Positions 49,771-59,748 are shown, counted from the stretch's first letter. The stretch is 64,000 nt of DNA from Amycolatopsis mongoliensis (GCF_030285665.1 NZ_CP127295.1:10602001-10666000), one strand, 5' to 3'. Notes: a model not told the origin generated them from the sequence alone. Program-made: numbers and translations.

Positions 49771-50621
49771 GATCCTGCTCCCCTCAAGAACTTCACGGTG
49801 GACTCCGCCCAGCCGGGCAGGAAGTGCCCGGCGTCCTCGGCCAGCCGGACGTCGGCGTCCGGCCGGGCTTCCCGCAGCTTCGCCGCGGCGTCGCGCTGGT
49901 CGAGGAGGACGTCGTGCGCGCCGAAATGGGCCTGCACCGGCATGGCGAGTTCGCGCAGCCGCTCCACCGGGAAGACCGGGATCGGCTCCAGCCGCGGCTT
50001 GAAGTGCTCGAACGTCGCCAGGGTGAACTCGCCGATCGCGCGCCGCGCCGGGTCGGCGGGGCTGCCCTTCGCGACCATGGCCAGCGAACGCCGCCGTCCC
50101 CAGGCGCCGAACAGGCTGTAGGCGGCGAACCCGAGCAGCGGCGCGACCCGGCGCCGGCCGATCCCGGACGGGTTGACCAGCACCAGCGCCGCGACGCGCT
50201 CCGGACGGCGGAGCGCGTAGTCGAGTGCCCACCAGCCGCCCAGCGAGGTGCCGAGGAAGGCCGCGCGGGGCAGTCCGAGCGCGTCGAGGACGTCGTCGAG
50301 CCACTCGGCGTAGGCCGGCGACCCGAGCGGCGGCCGCGCTTCGACGGTCCGGCCCGGCTCCCCGGGCGCGTCGACGGCGTGCACGCGCAGGTGTCCGGCG
50401 AGCGTCGCGATGTCGGGCAGCCAGTGCGCGGCGGTGCCCCCGGAGCCCTGCAGCGCAACGACCGGCGGCGCGCCCACCGGACCGGAGACCACGGCGAAGG
50501 TGTCGCCGAGGCGGGTCTCGAAAGTGCGCGTTTCGGACGGCACCGGCCAGTCTTCGAGGAGGGCGTCGTAGCGCCGACGGACCGCTTCCGCGCCTTCGGC
50601 CGAGCGGTAGACGGTGGTCAC
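49767..50621 (-). CDS. Alpha/beta hydrolase
   Basis: A 284-residue alpha/beta hydrolase. The nucleophile elbow is FLGTSLGGWWALDYAL (Ser in GTSLGG), the acid is in HFGAHDVLLDQR, and the His in LAEDAGHFLPGWAE. VALQGSGGTAAHWLPDIATL supplies the oxyanion region in place of the usual HG motif. A cap domain lies at about 155-215. It overlaps both its HTH and DUF4180 neighbours by four bases. Probable esterase or lactonase, substrate unknown. Confidence 0.85.
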   Translation of the reverse strand: MTTVYRSAEGAEAVRRRYDALLEDWPVPSETRTFETRLGDTFAVVSGPVGAPPVVALQGSGGTAAHWLPDIATLAGHLRVHAVDAPGEPGRTVEARPPLGSPAYAEWLDDVLDALGLPRAAFLGTSLGGWWALDYALRRPERVAALVLVNPSGIGRRRVAPLLGFAAYSLFGAWGRRRSLAMVAKGSPADPARRAIGEFTLATFEHFKPRLEPIPVFPVERLRELAMPVQAHFGAHDVLLDQRDAAAKLREARPDADVRLAEDAGHFLPGWAESTVKFLRGAGS

Positions 50622-51046
50622 GACAGGCCTTCGGTGAACGAGGCCACGAAGCGCAGCAGCTCGGCGCCGGCGGCGAGGTCGCCGAGCACGATGATCTTCA
50701 TGGTGGCGCGCTCCTTGTCGTAGATGGTCTCGACGCGCAGGGGCCGCTCACCCCCGTCCCGCGGCCCGTTCACCGAGGCGACGACCACGGTGGCGATCCG
50801 GTCGGCCGTCGCCCGGTCGACGCCGCTGACCTCGGCGACGCTCGAAAGTTCGGCGACGGGCCGGTCCGGCCGCGGTTCCGCCACCGGCAGCCCGGTGAAG
50901 GCCTCGAGATCGTCGGCGGCGATCCGGTATTGCTTGCCGATCCGGACCGCCTTGAGCCGCCCGTCCCGCACGTAGTTCCGGACCGTCCGGACGTGCAGCC
51001 CGAGCTTCGCGGCGACCTGTTCGACGGAGAAGACCTCCTGCGCCAT
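50618..51046 (-). CDS. MerR/excisionase-like HTH regulator
   Basis: A 142-residue protein. EVFSVEQVAAKLGLHVRTVR and NYVRDGRLKAVRIGKQYRIA form an excisionase/MerR-like winged helix (residues 3-55). The C-terminal half has VDRATADRIATVVVASVNG and KIIVLGDLAAGAELLRFVAS, a beta-rich sensor-like domain. AGGAGGG precedes ATG 51046. It leads the operon with the hydrolase and DUF4180 genes, and a 14-bp inverted repeat spans its promoter, so autoregulation is likely. Confidence 0.8.
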   Translation of the reverse strand: MAQEVFSVEQVAAKLGLHVRTVRNYVRDGRLKAVRIGKQYRIAADDLEAFTGLPVAEPRPDRPVAELSSVAEVSGVDRATADRIATVVVASVNGPRDGGERPLRVETIYDKERATMKIIVLGDLAAGAELLRFVASFTEGLS

Positions 51047-51056
51047 GACCCTCCTT

Positions 51057-51109
51057 ATGTTCCGCAAACTACCCTACCATGTCAAGAGTCAGGGAAGTTT
51101 GGGGAACAT
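51057..51109. promoter_or_regulatory. Promoter and 14-bp inverted repeat of the HTH operon
   Basis: ATGTTCCGCAAACT (51057-51070) and AGTTTGGGGAACAT (51096-51109) are inverse at 13 of 14 positions. A minus-strand TTGACA (51079-51084) lies between them, so the pair brackets the core promoter of the HTH operon. Two dimers or a loop could form. Confidence 0.7.
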
Positions 51110-51203
51110 GTGGTTCGCTCGCCCGGGTGACGGGTATCCCCCGGTGTTGCTCCCGCTCGCCCAGGTACGTCCACATCGGACAGTCGAAAGGACGGCGACG
51201 TCG

Positions 51204-51620
51204 ATGCCGTATCCCCCGCCCCAAGAACCGTACGAACCGCCGTACGAACCGGCTCCGGCCGAAGAAGTCGTGGAGCGCACCCACCCGCGCATCCGGATCG
51301 TGCGCACGGTCAACGCCCTCATCCACCTCGTGCGCGGCGTGTTCGCGCTGGTGCTCGCCGTGCACATCCTGCTGGTGTTCGGCGAGGCGAACGCGGCTAA
51401 CGGCTTCGCGCACCTCATCTCCGAATGGTCGGCCGGCGTCTCCCTCGGCCTGCGCAACCTCTTCACCCCGGACAACGAGAAGTTCCGGGTGTTCTGCAAC
51501 GACGGCCTGGCCGCGGTCATCTGGCTGGTCATCGGGGCCGTGCTGACCGACGTCATCACGCGCATCGGCGCACCCGGCCCGAGGCGGGTCTGGTACCGCC
51601 GCCGCAGCTACCACGGATGA
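51204..51620 (+). CDS. Small membrane protein with proline-rich N-terminus
   Basis: A 138-residue protein: a proline/tyrosine-rich head (YPPPQEPYEPPYEPAPAEE), then two membrane helices (LVRGVFALVLAVHILLVFG and AVIWLVIGAVLTDVITRIG) separated by a loop, and a basic tail. AAAGGA is 11 bases before the ATG. A longer in-frame extension from 51045 would run through the neighbouring promoter repeat and is not preferred. Function unknown. Confidence 0.65.
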   Translation: MPYPPPQEPYEPPYEPAPAEEVVERTHPRIRIVRTVNALIHLVRGVFALVLAVHILLVFGEANAANGFAHLISEWSAGVSLGLRNLFTPDNEKFRVFCNDGLAAVIWLVIGAVLTDVITRIGAPGPRRVWYRRRSYHG

Positions 51621-51625
51621 CGCGA

Positions 51626-51661
51626 AAGAAGCCGCCCCGGTCACGACCGGGGCGGCTTCTT
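51626..51661. terminator. Strong bidirectional terminator
   Basis: AAGAAGCCGCCCCGGT, a CACG loop and the exact complement form a 16-bp stem between two converging genes. It ends in CTTCTTCG. Confidence 0.92.
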
Positions 51662-51672
51662 CGTGCGCTGCG

Positions 51673-51834
51673 TCAGCCCTGCGGCTGTTCGACGACCGGC
51701 CGGACGGGCTCCGGCTCCGGCTCCGCCGGGACCTCGGTGGCATCGGCGGGCCGGGGAGCGGGAACGCCCTGGGCGGCGACCACGTCGAAGTGCTCCCGGC
51801 ACCAGCGGCCGTAGCGGCGTGCCTGCACTGTCAT
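51673..51834 (-). CDS. Small hypothetical protein of 53 residues
   Basis: MTVQARRYGRWCREHFDVVA is followed by a proline/glutamate-rich tail (VPAEPEPEPVRPVVEQ). GAGGAGGTGG is ideally placed before the ATG at 51834, which supports a real gene despite its size. It shows no domain. It ends 11 bases from the bidirectional terminator. Perhaps a small acidic regulator or structural protein. Confidence 0.65.
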   Translation of the reverse strand: MTVQARRYGRWCREHFDVVAAQGVPAPRPADATEVPAEPEPEPVRPVVEQPQG

Positions 51835-51958
51835 TGCGTCCACCTCCTCTCCACGGGCGATCCTGGTCACATTCCCAGCGTCCTCCGCCGGGGCGCCGAA
51901 AGCCAACAGATTTAAGCCGGACTTAAGGACACGACCGGATGAATGTCCACAAAGGACG

Positions 51959-52501
51959 TCAGCCCGCGAACTCCCGCACGACCGTCCGGCAGAACGCCGG
52001 CAGGTCGTCCGGATTGCGGCTCGAAACCAGGCCGTTGTCGACTACGACTTCTTCGTCGACGACCGTGGCGCCGGCGTTACGCAGGTCGGTCCGGATGCTC
52101 GGGAACGACGTCAGCGTCCGGCCGCGTACGACATCCGCTTCGACGAGCGTCCACGGACCGTGGCAGATGACGCCCACCGGCTTGCCCGCGCGGACGAAAT
52201 CACCGACGAACTTGACCGCTTCGCCGTTCGTCCGGAGGTTGTCGGGGTTCATCGTGCCGCCCGGGAGCAGCAGCGCGTCGAAGTCGCCGATGCCGACGTC
52301 GGCCACCTTGCGGTCGACCGTGAACCGGTCGCCCTTGTCGATGTCGCCGTTCATCGCCTGGATCTCACCGGTGTCCAGCGACACCAGCTCCACCGTCGCG
52401 CCCTCGTCGAGGACGGCCTGGCGCGGCTGCTCCAGTTCGACCTGTTCGACTCCGTCCGCGGCCAGGATCGCGACGCGGCGTCCTTGCAGTGCGTTCGCCA
52501 T
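51959..52501 (-). CDS. DJ-1/PfpI-family protein
   Basis: A 180-residue protein of the class I glutamine amidotransferase-like PfpI/YhbO group: RRVAILAADGVEQVELEQP, DALLLPGGTMNPDNLR, GKPVGVICHGPWTLVEADVV (nucleophile Cys followed by His) and DNGLVSSRNPDDLPAFCR. Members act as glyoxalase, deglycase or chaperone-like stress proteins. No signal peptide. It stands alone between the small ORF and the SpoIIE phosphatase. Confidence 0.92.
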   Translation of the reverse strand: MANALQGRRVAILAADGVEQVELEQPRQAVLDEGATVELVSLDTGEIQAMNGDIDKGDRFTVDRKVADVGIGDFDALLLPGGTMNPDNLRTNGEAVKFVGDFVRAGKPVGVICHGPWTLVEADVVRGRTLTSFPSIRTDLRNAGATVVDEEVVVDNGLVSSRNPDDLPAFCRTVVREFAG

Positions 52502-52583
52502 GAAACTTCCTCCGTCGGGATCGATGCACGAAGGAATTACCCCCTCCGGGGGCGGTCAAACCCAGTCCACACAGGACATCCGG

Positions 52584-54200
52584 TCAGTCGGAGCACTCCA
52601 CGGCCAGCACCGCGATGTCGTCGTGGGCGGAGCTGCCGAGCCAGTCGCGCACGGCCTGGCGCAGCCGCCGCACGACCTCCCGGGCGGGCTGGCCCGCCGC
52701 GGTCGCCAGCACCGCGCGCAGCCGGTCGTCGCCGAACAGCTCCGTCTGGTCGTGCCGGTTGCGGGCTTCGGTGATGCCGTCGGTGTAGAGCAGGCAGACG
52801 TCGCCGCGTTCCAGCCGCACCTCCGCCTCGGCGAACCGGGCCTGCGGCGAGATCCCGACCAGCGTCCCCGGGACGGTGACCTCCTCGACCACGCCGCCCC
52901 GGCGGACGATCAGCGGCGCCGGGTGCCCGCCGGAGGCCAGCGTCAGGCCGACGCCGCCGTCCGACGGCCGGGCCGTGCCGAGCACCAGCGTGGCGAACCG
53001 GCTGCTGCCGCCGGCGATGAGCAGCTCGTTGAGCAGCCGCAGCAGGGTCCGGCCGTCGCGCTCGACCATGGCGAGCGCGGTCAGCGCGTGCCGGACCCGC
53101 CCGGTCAGCGCCGCGGCCTCGGCGCCCTTGCCGCAGATGTCGCCGAGCACCAGGAACGCGCTGCCGTCGTCGTGCGCGAGGACGTCGTAGAAGTCGCCGC
53201 CGACCGCGAGCACGCCGGCAGCCGGCTCGTACCAGGTCTCGAACCGGGCGCCGTCCAGCTCGGGCGGGTCGACCGGGCGCAGCGTGGTCTCCAGGCCGCG
53301 CGTGGCTTCCTCCTGGCGGGCGTAGCGCTGCGCGTTGGCCAGCGCCGTCCCGGCCGCCTTGGCGAACTCGACGACCGCCCGGCCCTGCTCGGCGCCGAAC
53401 TCCGGGTCGGCCTTGCGGCCCAGCAGCAGTGCACCGGTGACGCCGGAGCCGCTGTTCGGGCCCAGCGACACCACCGCGACCTCGGCGTGGCCGGCGAACC
53501 GATCGGCTACGACCGACGGCAGGGTGGCGACCTCGGGTGCCGGAACGGGGGCCACCTGCGGCTTCCCGGTGGCCACGAACGTCGCCGCCAGCACCGGCGC
53601 GACCTGCGCGGGGACCCGGCGGATCCGGCCGTGGCCGTGCGCCGACGGGCGCTCGCAGCTCCACCACTCCCAGCGGCCGCGGGTGGTCGGCAGCAGCACG
53701 AAGACCGTCTCGGCCAGCGCGGACGCGGCCAGCTCGGCGATCACCCGCGCGGTGCCGTGACGCCCGCGCGCGGCGGCCAGCCGGGGACCGGCCTCGGCCA
53801 GGAAGTCGCCGACGTGCCGCTGTAAAACGTCTTCCGCGGGCACGGTCCAGGCGTGCCAGCCGCCGGGCAGGGCGCGGATCCGGGCCGGGCGGCGGTTGCC
53901 CGCCACTTCGACGTGGCCGACCACCTGGCTTACGGGGGTCCGGGTGGCGGAGCCCCCGGCCAGGGGCGAAGCCCCTGATGTCGGAGTTTCGGCGATCGGG
54001 TGCAGCCGCGGCTCGGCGCCGCCGGTCAGCGTGTGTGCCGCCGGGTTCGCCCAGCGCAGCGCGCCGTCGGCGTCCTGGAGGAACACCGCGTCGCGCACGT
54101 CTTCGAGGACGGCCCGCCCGAAGGCGTCGAAGCCCGGCGGCGCGTCCTCACCGGTCATCGGCGGCAGGGCCGCCGAGGCCGGGGCCGGACGTGACACCAT
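52584..54200 (-). CDS. PAS-GAF-SpoIIE serine phosphatase
   Basis: A 538-residue cytosolic protein. A PAS-like domain spans about 25-75 (AVFLQDADGALRWANPAAHT), a GAF domain about 125-290 (VIAELAASALAETVFVLLPT), and a SpoIIE/PP2C domain about 310-535 (GARFETWYEPAAGVLAVGGD, FLVLGDICGKGAEAAALTGR, LASGGHPAPLIVRRGG, LLYTDGITEARNR, SAHDDIAVLAVE). All PP2C metal Asp residues are present. AGGAGGT precedes ATG 54200. It diverges from the hybrid kinase; such phosphatases act on anti-sigma-factor antagonists. Confidence 0.92.
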   Translation of the reverse strand: MVSRPAPASAALPPMTGEDAPPGFDAFGRAVLEDVRDAVFLQDADGALRWANPAAHTLTGGAEPRLHPIAETPTSGASPLAGGSATRTPVSQVVGHVEVAGNRRPARIRALPGGWHAWTVPAEDVLQRHVGDFLAEAGPRLAAARGRHGTARVIAELAASALAETVFVLLPTTRGRWEWWSCERPSAHGHGRIRRVPAQVAPVLAATFVATGKPQVAPVPAPEVATLPSVVADRFAGHAEVAVVSLGPNSGSGVTGALLLGRKADPEFGAEQGRAVVEFAKAAGTALANAQRYARQEEATRGLETTLRPVDPPELDGARFETWYEPAAGVLAVGGDFYDVLAHDDGSAFLVLGDICGKGAEAAALTGRVRHALTALAMVERDGRTLLRLLNELLIAGGSSRFATLVLGTARPSDGGVGLTLASGGHPAPLIVRRGGVVEEVTVPGTLVGISPQARFAEAEVRLERGDVCLLYTDGITEARNRHDQTELFGDDRLRAVLATAAGQPAREVVRRLRQAVRDWLGSSAHDDIAVLAVECSD

Positions 54201-54339
54201 GCACGGACCTCCTGCCTCCGGACTGCTATCGCACGGTTACCGCGTGAGCGGGCGGACTGGCTCGAAGTGTAGGGCGAATCATGACACGCTGGGTCGAGGA
54301 CCATGGCTGGCGCATGCGTGGTGGAGAGGGTCGGCACAC

Positions 54340-57300
54340 ATGACAACGGAATCCCAGAGCGAGGCGGCGGCGCTGGAGCGGCTGCTCGTGGCGGTGCGGG
54401 ATCTCGGGGACGGCAACTTCCGCCGGCGGCTCGTCCCGCACGGCGACGGCATCTCGGCGCAGCTCGCGGTCGCGTTCAACGACATCGCCGAACGCAACCA
54501 GCGGCTGGTCAGCGAGCTGCTGCGGGTGCGCGCGGCCGTCGGCCAGGACGGCAGGCTGAGCGAGCGGCTGGAGGCCGAGGTCGGCCCCGGCGGCTGGAGC
54601 ACCGCCGTCGACAGCGTCAACGGCCTGGTCGAGGACCTCACGCGGCCCACCATCGAGCTGGACCGGGTGCTCGGCGCGGTCGCCGAGGGCGACCTCTCCC
54701 AGCCGATGACCCTGACCCTGGACGGCCGCCCGCTGCAGGGCGCGTACGCCACGCTGGCGAAGACGGTCAACGGCCTCATCGCGCAGCTGTCGAGGTTCGC
54801 CGCCGAGGTGACGAGGCTCTCCCGCGAGATCGCGGGTGAGGGACGTCTCGGCGGCCAGGCGGTCGTCCCGGGTGTGTCCGGGACCTGGCGCGACCTGACC
54901 GACTCCGTCAACTTCATGGCCGACAACCTCACCGAGCAGGTCCGCAACATCGCCCAGGTCACCACCGCCGTCGCCCGCGGCGACCTGACCCAGAAGATCA
55001 ACGTCGACGCCCGCGGCGAGATCCTCGAGCTCAAGAACACCATCAACACCATGGTGGACCAGCTGTCGTCGTTCGCCGACGAGGTCACCCGCGTCTCCCG
55101 CGAGGTCGGCTCGGACGGCAAGCTCGGCGGCCAGGCCCAGGTCCCGGGCGTCGCCGGCACGTGGCGCGACCTCACCGACTCGGTCAACCTGATGGCCGAC
55201 AACCTCACCGACCAGGTCCGCGGGATCTCGCAGGTGGCGACCGCGGTGGCCAACGGCGACCTGACGAAGAAGATCGACGTCGACGCCCGCGGCGAGATCC
55301 TGCAGCTGAAGAACACGCTCAACACGATGGTCGACCAGCTCTCGGCGTTCGCCGGCGAGGTCACGCGCGTGGCGCGCGAGGTCGGCAGCGAGGGCAAGCT
55401 GGGCGGCCAGGCCGAGGTGGCCGGCGCGGCCGGGACGTGGCGCAGCCTCACCGACTCGGTCAACCAGATGGCCGACAACCTCACCGACCAGGTCCGCAAC
55501 ATCTCGCACGTGACCACGGCCGTGGCGAAGGGCGACCTGACCCAGAAGATCACCGTCGACGCCCGCGGCGAGATCCTCGAGCTCAAGACGACCATGAACA
55601 CGATGGTCGACCAGCTGTCCGCGTTCGCCGACGAAGTCACCCGCGTCGCCCGCGAGGTCGGTACCGAGGGCCAGCTGGGCGGGCAGGCGCAGGTCCCGGG
55701 CGTCGCCGGCACCTGGCGCGACCTCACCGGGTCGGTGAACTTCATGGCGAACAACCTGACCACCCAGGTGCGCAACATCGCCCAGGTCGCCACCGCCGTC
55801 GCGCGCGGCGACCTGACGCAGAAGATCGCGGTGGACGCCCGGGGCGAGATCCTCGAGCTCAAGGACACGCTGAACACGATGGTGGACCAGCTGTCCGCCT
55901 TCGCCGACGAAGTCACCCGCGTCGCCCGCGAGGTCGGCACCGAAGGCAAGCTCGGCGGCCAGGCCACCGTGCCCGGCGTCGCCGGGACCTGGAAGGACCT
56001 CACCGACAACGTCAACTTCATGGCGAACAACCTGACCGACCAGGTCCGGAACATCGCCCAGGTGACGTCGGCGGTCGCGAAGGGCGACCTGACCCAGAAG
56101 ATCTCGGTCGACGCCCGCGGCGAGATCCTCGAACTCAAGACGACGCTGAACACGATGGTGGACCAGCTCTCCGCCTTCGCCGACGAAGTCACCCGCGTCG
56201 CCCGCGAAGTCGGCACCGAAGGCAAGCTCGGCGGCCAGGCCACCGTCCGCGGCGTCGCGGGCACGTGGAAGGACCTCACCGACAACGTCAACGTCATGGC
56301 CACCAACCTGACCGACCAGGTGCGCAGCATCGCCACCGTGGCGGCCGGCGTGGCCAACGGCGACCTGTCGAAGAAGATCTCGATCGACGCCCAGGGCGAG
56401 GTCGCGGCGCTCGCCGAGACGCTGAACGGCATGGTCGAGACGCTGCGCGCGTTCGCCGACGAGGTCACCCGCGTCTCGCGCGAGGTCGGTACCGAAGGCA
56501 TCCTCGGCGGCCAAGCGCGCGTCCCCGGCGTGGCCGGGACCTGGAAGGACCTGACCGAGAACGTCAACTTCATGGCGCACAACCTGACCAGCCAGGTGCG
56601 CAACATCTCCCAGGTGACCACCGCGGTCGCGCGGGGCGACCTGACGAAGAAGATCGACGTCGACGCCCGCGGCGAGATCCTGGAACTCAAGACCACGATG
56701 AACACGATGGTCGACCAGCTCTCGGCGTTCGCCTCCGAGGTCACGCGCGTGGCGCGCGAGGTCGGCACCGAGGGCAAGCTCGGCGGCCAGGCCGAGGTCG
56801 ACGGCGTGTCCGGCACCTGGCAGCGGCTCACCGAGAGCGTGAACCAGCTGGCCGGGAACCTGACCACGCAGGTCCGCGCGATCGCGCAGGTGGCGACGGC
56901 GGTGACGGCGGGCGACCTGACCCGGCACATCACGGTCGACGCGTCCGGCGAGGTCGCGGACCTCAAGGACAACATCAACCAGATGATCGCGAACCTCAAG
57001 GAGACGACGAGGACCAACCGCGAGCAGGACTGGCTGAAGACGAACCTCGCGCAGCTGTCGGGCCGGATGCAGGGGCACCGCGACCTGGCGTCGGTCGCCG
57101 CGCTGATCCTGTCCGAGCTGGCCCCGCTGGTCCGGGCGCAGCAGGGCGCGTTCTTCCTGGCCCGCGACGACGACCGCGACGGCACGGTGCTCGAGTGCAT
57201 CGCCGCCTACGGCCTCGCCCAGTCGCGCGCCGGGCTGCGGTTCGCGATCGGCGAGTCGCTGATCGGGCAGGCCGCCGTCGACCACCGCACGATCCTGGTC

Positions 57301-59001
57301 CAGGACGCGCCGCCGGAGTACGCGCTGGTGTCGTCCGGGCTCGGCTCGGCGTCGCCGGTGAACCTCATCGTGCTGCCGGTGCTGTTCCAGGGCGAGGTGC
57401 TCGGGGTGCTGGAGCTGGCCTCGGTCAACGAGTTCAGCACGGTGCACCAGGACCTGCTGGAGCAGCTGCGGCACACGATCGGCGTCAACGTCAACACGAT
57501 CCTGTCCAACTCGCGGACCGAAGCGCTGCTGACCGAGTCGCAGCGGCTGGCCCAGGAGCTGCGGGCGCGGTCGGAGCAGCTGCAGGCCCAGCAGGGCGAG
57601 CTGCGGCGGTCCAACACCGAGCTGGCCGAGAAGGCCGCGCTGCTGGCCCAGCAGAACCGCGACATCGAGGTCAAGAACAGCGAGATCGAGCAGGCGCGCC
57701 AGGAGCTGGAGGAGCGTGCCGGGCAGCTGACGGTGGCGTCGCAGTACAAGACCGAGTTCATGGCGAACATGTCGCACGAGCTGCGGACGCCGCTGAACAG
57801 CGCGTTGATCCTGGCGAAGCTGCTGTCGGAGAACCCCGAGGGCAACCTGACGGAGAAGCAGATCCAGTTCGCGAAGACGATCTACGCGGCCGGGTCGGAC
57901 CTGCAGCAGCTGATCAACGACATACTGGATCTGGCCAAGGTCGAGGCGGGCCGGCTCGACCTGCAGATGACCGACATCACGCTGCCGGAGCTGGTGGACT
58001 ACGTCGAGTCCCTGTGCCGGCCGTTGACGGCGGACAAGGGCCTGGAGTTCGCGGTCCACATCGACCCGCCGGTGCCGGGCAGCGTCCACACCGACGAGCA
58101 CCGGCTCCAGCAGATCCTCAGGAATTTGCTGTCGAACGCGGCGAAGTTCACCGACGAGGGCGGCGTCCGCCTCCACATCCGGGCGGCGGACCCGGCGGAA
58201 GTCGAGCAGGAAGCGCTCCGGAGCGCGCCCGGCATCATCGCGTTCGCGGTCGAGGACACGGGCATCGGGATCCCGGAGGAGAAGCTGGCGGTGATCTTCG
58301 AGGCGTTCCGCCAGGCGGACGGCACGACGAGCCGCAAGTACGGCGGAACGGGCCTGGGGCTGAACATCAGCCAGCAGCTGACCGAGCTCCTGGGCGGCGA
58401 GCTGCGGGTGGTGAGCGAGCCGGGCGTCGGTTCGACGTTCACGCTGTACCTCCCGGTGGCGGCGGCCAACCTGGTGGACCCGGCCGTGACGGCGCTGTCG
58501 TCCCCGCGGCTGCCTCCGGTCCCGAGCACGGTCCTGGTGGCGGCCCCGGACGTGACGCCGAAGCGCTTCCACGGCGAGAAGGTCCTCATCGTCGACGACG
58601 ATTTGCGGAACGTCTTCGCGTTGGCGGCGGTCCTGGAGCAGGCGGGCCTGGAGGTGGTCTACGCGGAGACGGGCGTGGACGGAATCCGGGCACTGGAGCG
58701 CAACGAGGACACGGCGCTGGTGCTGATGGACGTGATGATGCCGGAGCTGGACGGCAACGCGACGATCGCGGCGATCCGGGCCGAGGCGGCCAACGCGGAC
58801 CTGCCGGTGATCGCGGTCACGGCGAAGGCAACACCCGAGGACCGCGCCCGCACCCTGGCCAGCGGCGCGGACGACTACATCACGAAGCCGGTGGACACGG
58901 ACAAGCTGCTGGACGTCATAGCGGCGTCCCTGGAGGCGGACGCCGCGTCGTTTGGAGCGGGTGACGGGAATCGAACCCGCGTAGCTAGTTTGGAAGACTA
59001 G
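54340..59001 (+). CDS. Cytosolic hybrid histidine kinase with poly-HAMP array
   Basis: A 1553-residue protein without membrane helices. Residues about 115-895 are a chain of HAMP-type units: nine GDL(T/S) helices and eight GTW.(D/S)LT..VN linkers, in an exact 92-residue period. GAF follows at about 930-1075, a coiled coil (1075-1135), HisKA with H1146 ([10 protein letters not shown]), HATPase ([31 protein letters not shown]) and a receiver domain ([14 protein letters not shown]1464 in [24 protein letters not shown]). The layout resembles fungal group III (Nik1-like) kinases. GAGAGGG lies before the ATG. The last 16 codons read antisense to tRNA-Gly. Confidence 0.95.
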   Translation: MTTESQSEAAALERLLVAVRDLGDGNFRRRLVPHGDGISAQLAVAFNDIAERNQRLVSELLRVRAAVGQDGRLSERLEAEVGPGGWSTAVDSVNGLVEDLTRPTIELDRVLGAVAEGDLSQPMTLTLDGRPLQGAYATLAKTVNGLIAQLSRFAAEVTRLSREIAGEGRLGGQAVVPGVSGTWRDLTDSVNFMADNLTEQVRNIAQVTTAVARGDLTQKINVDARGEILELKNTINTMVDQLSSFADEVTRVSREVGSDGKLGGQAQVPGVAGTWRDLTDSVNLMADNLTDQVRGISQVATAVANGDLTKKIDVDARGEILQLKNTLNTMVDQLSAFAGEVTRVAREVGSEGKLGGQAEVAGAAGTWRSLTDSVNQMADNLTDQVRNISHVTTAVAKGDLTQKITVDARGEILELKTTMNTMVDQLSAFADEVTRVAREVGTEGQLGGQAQVPGVAGTWRDLTGSVNFMANNLTTQVRNIAQVATAVARGDLTQKIAVDARGEILELKDTLNTMVDQLSAFADEVTRVAREVGTEGKLGGQATVPGVAGTWKDLTDNVNFMANNLTDQVRNIAQVTSAVAKGDLTQKISVDARGEILELKTTLNTMVDQLSAFADEVTRVAREVGTEGKLGGQATVRGVAGTWKDLTDNVNVMATNLTDQVRSIATVAAGVANGDLSKKISIDAQGEVAALAETLNGMVETLRAFADEVTRVSREVGTEGILGGQARVPGVAGTWKDLTENVNFMAHNLTSQVRNISQVTTAVARGDLTKKIDVDARGEILELKTTMNTMVDQLSAFASEVTRVAREVGTEGKLGGQAEVDGVSGTWQRLTESVNQLAGNLTTQVRAIAQVATAVTAGDLTRHITVDASGEVADLKDNINQMIANLKETTRTNREQDWLKTNLAQLSGRMQGHRDLASVAALILSELAPLVRAQQGAFFLARDDDRDGTVLECIAAYGLAQSRAGLRFAIGESLIGQAAVDHRTILVQDAPPEYALVSSGLGSASPVNLIVLPVLFQGEVLGVLELASVNEFSTVHQDLLEQLRHTIGVNVNTILSNSRTEALLTESQRLAQELRARSEQLQAQQGELRRSNTELAEKAALLAQQNRDIEVKNSEIEQARQELEERAGQLTVASQYKTEFMANMSHELRTPLNSALILAKLLSENPEGNLTEKQIQFAKTIYAAGSDLQQLINDILDLAKVEAGRLDLQMTDITLPELVDYVESLCRPLTADKGLEFAVHIDPPVPGSVHTDEHRLQQILRNLLSNAAKFTDEGGVRLHIRAADPAEVEQEALRSAPGIIAFAVEDTGIGIPEEKLAVIFEAFRQADGTTSRKYGGTGLGLNISQQLTELLGGELRVVSEPGVGSTFTLYLPVAAANLVDPAVTALSSPRLPPVPSTVLVAAPDVTPKRFHGEKVLIVDDDLRNVFALAAVLEQAGLEVVYAETGVDGIRALERNEDTALVLMDVMMPELDGNATIAAIRAEAANADLPVIAVTAKATPEDRARTLASGADDYITKPVDTDKLLDVIAASLEADAASFGAGDGNRTRVASLED
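54800..57008 (+). repeat. Tandem 276-nt repeats encoding HAMP units
   Basis: The GGCGACCTG codons recur at 54979, 55255, 55531, 55807, 56083, 56359, 56635 and 56911, always 276 bases apart, eight units with no indel. A first partial unit at 54688 is 291 bases away. Nucleotide similarity is high between units 3-5, indicating recent tandem expansion. Confidence 0.93.
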
Positions 59002-59026
59002 GGCTCTACCATTGAGCTACACCCGC
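58953..59026 (-). tRNA. tRNA-Gly (TCC anticodon)
   Basis: On the minus strand: GCGGGTG acceptor, D arm GCTC-AATGGTA-GAGC, anticodon stem CTAGT with loop CTTCCAA (anticodon TCC), T arm CGGG-TTCGATT-CCCG, acceptor complement and encoded CCA (74 nt). The hybrid kinase gene ends within it on the opposite strand, overlapping 49 bases. Confidence 0.96.
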
Positions 59027-59105
59027 GTGCCCCCGGAGGTACCCGGGTGCGAGGTCAGCTTAGCGTGACCCGCTAGGCTGACCACACACCCCCCTGGGGG
59101 TGCCT

Positions 59106-59179
59106 CGGGATGTGGCGCAGCTTGGTAGCGCATCCGCTTTGGGAGCGGAGGGTCGCAGGTTCAAATCCTGTCATCCCGA
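59106..59179 (+). tRNA. tRNA-Pro (TGG anticodon)
   Basis: CGGGATG acceptor, D arm GCGC-AGCTTGGTA-GCGC, anticodon stem TCCGC with loop TTTGGGA (anticodon TGG), T stem CAGG/CCTG with TTCAAAT loop, and CATCCCG closing, then discriminator A. CCA is not encoded (CCG follows). It is divergent from tRNA-Gly with 79 bases between. Confidence 0.96.
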
Positions 59180-59183
59180 CCGG

Positions 59184-59213
59184 AAGGGCTGGACCTGCGG
59201 GTTCAGCCTTTTT
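59184..59213 (+). terminator. Terminator of tRNA-Pro
   Basis: AAGGGCTGGACC-TGCG-GGTTCAGCCTTTTT: an imperfect stem with a T5 tail directly after the tRNA. Confidence 0.75.
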
Positions 59214-59493
59214 CGTGTCGGCCGATCCGGCTCGGGAGCCGGCACCGCGCTCAGTGACGCTCCTATTCGAAGGTGTGCCCGTGCGCAATCGGGTCCTCGG
59301 GCCAGTTTTCCCAGCTGAGCAACCATCGATCACCGAGCGACTCTGACGCCGCCGTCCAGACCCGCGACGGCAGGACCCTGACCCACTACCTCCGTGCACG
59401 CCCCCGCCGACTCCACCTGTTCGGCGAGTTCCGCTGTCGGGGCAACGGCTGCCGCTCGCCCGTCCCACCGAACTCGCGCACGCCAATTGCGAA

Positions 59494-59533
59494 CTGCAAA
59501 TTGCAGAACCTGATTCAGTGCTCATTTGAGCAC
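59494..59533. promoter_or_regulatory. AT-rich intergenic patch with two palindromes
   Basis: The 535-base stretch 59214-59748 holds no convincing gene. Within it CTGCAAATTGCAG (59494-59506) and GTGCTCATTTGAGCAC (59518-59533) are perfect palindromes 11 bases apart. The surrounding 59480-59640 is much richer in A and T than the rest of the window. It lies upstream of the roadblock genes and may be their control region. Confidence 0.55.
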
Positions 59534-59748
59534 CGGTCACAGAAAATGAATTCCGAAACATATTGCAGTACAGGAAAGAAATTAACGAGCTGAAATGAAA
59601 GTTGCTCCGAACGGCCGTACTTGAAACTGCCGCCGACACATAACGTCACATGCCTGCACAATTGACCCGCCGGATGGACGAACCCGGGTCCCCGAGCGGT
59701 CGATTGTGGACATAGCTCATGATCGCCCTACTGGAGGACAGCTTTCCC

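Noticed and set aside
54830..57000. Regular 276-base repeats considered as a CRISPR-like or satellite array
   Set aside because: They are in frame, encode conserved HAMP motifs and have no spacer structure.
54226..58572. A 1448-codon minus-strand frame with regular repeats
   Set aside because: The periodicity merely mirrors the HAMP repeats of the kinase gene on the opposite strand.
59100..59593. Several short frames around and after tRNA-Pro
   Set aside because: Those at 59100-59346 read through the tRNA and its terminator; the one at 59273-59593 has no ribosome site and non-protein composition.
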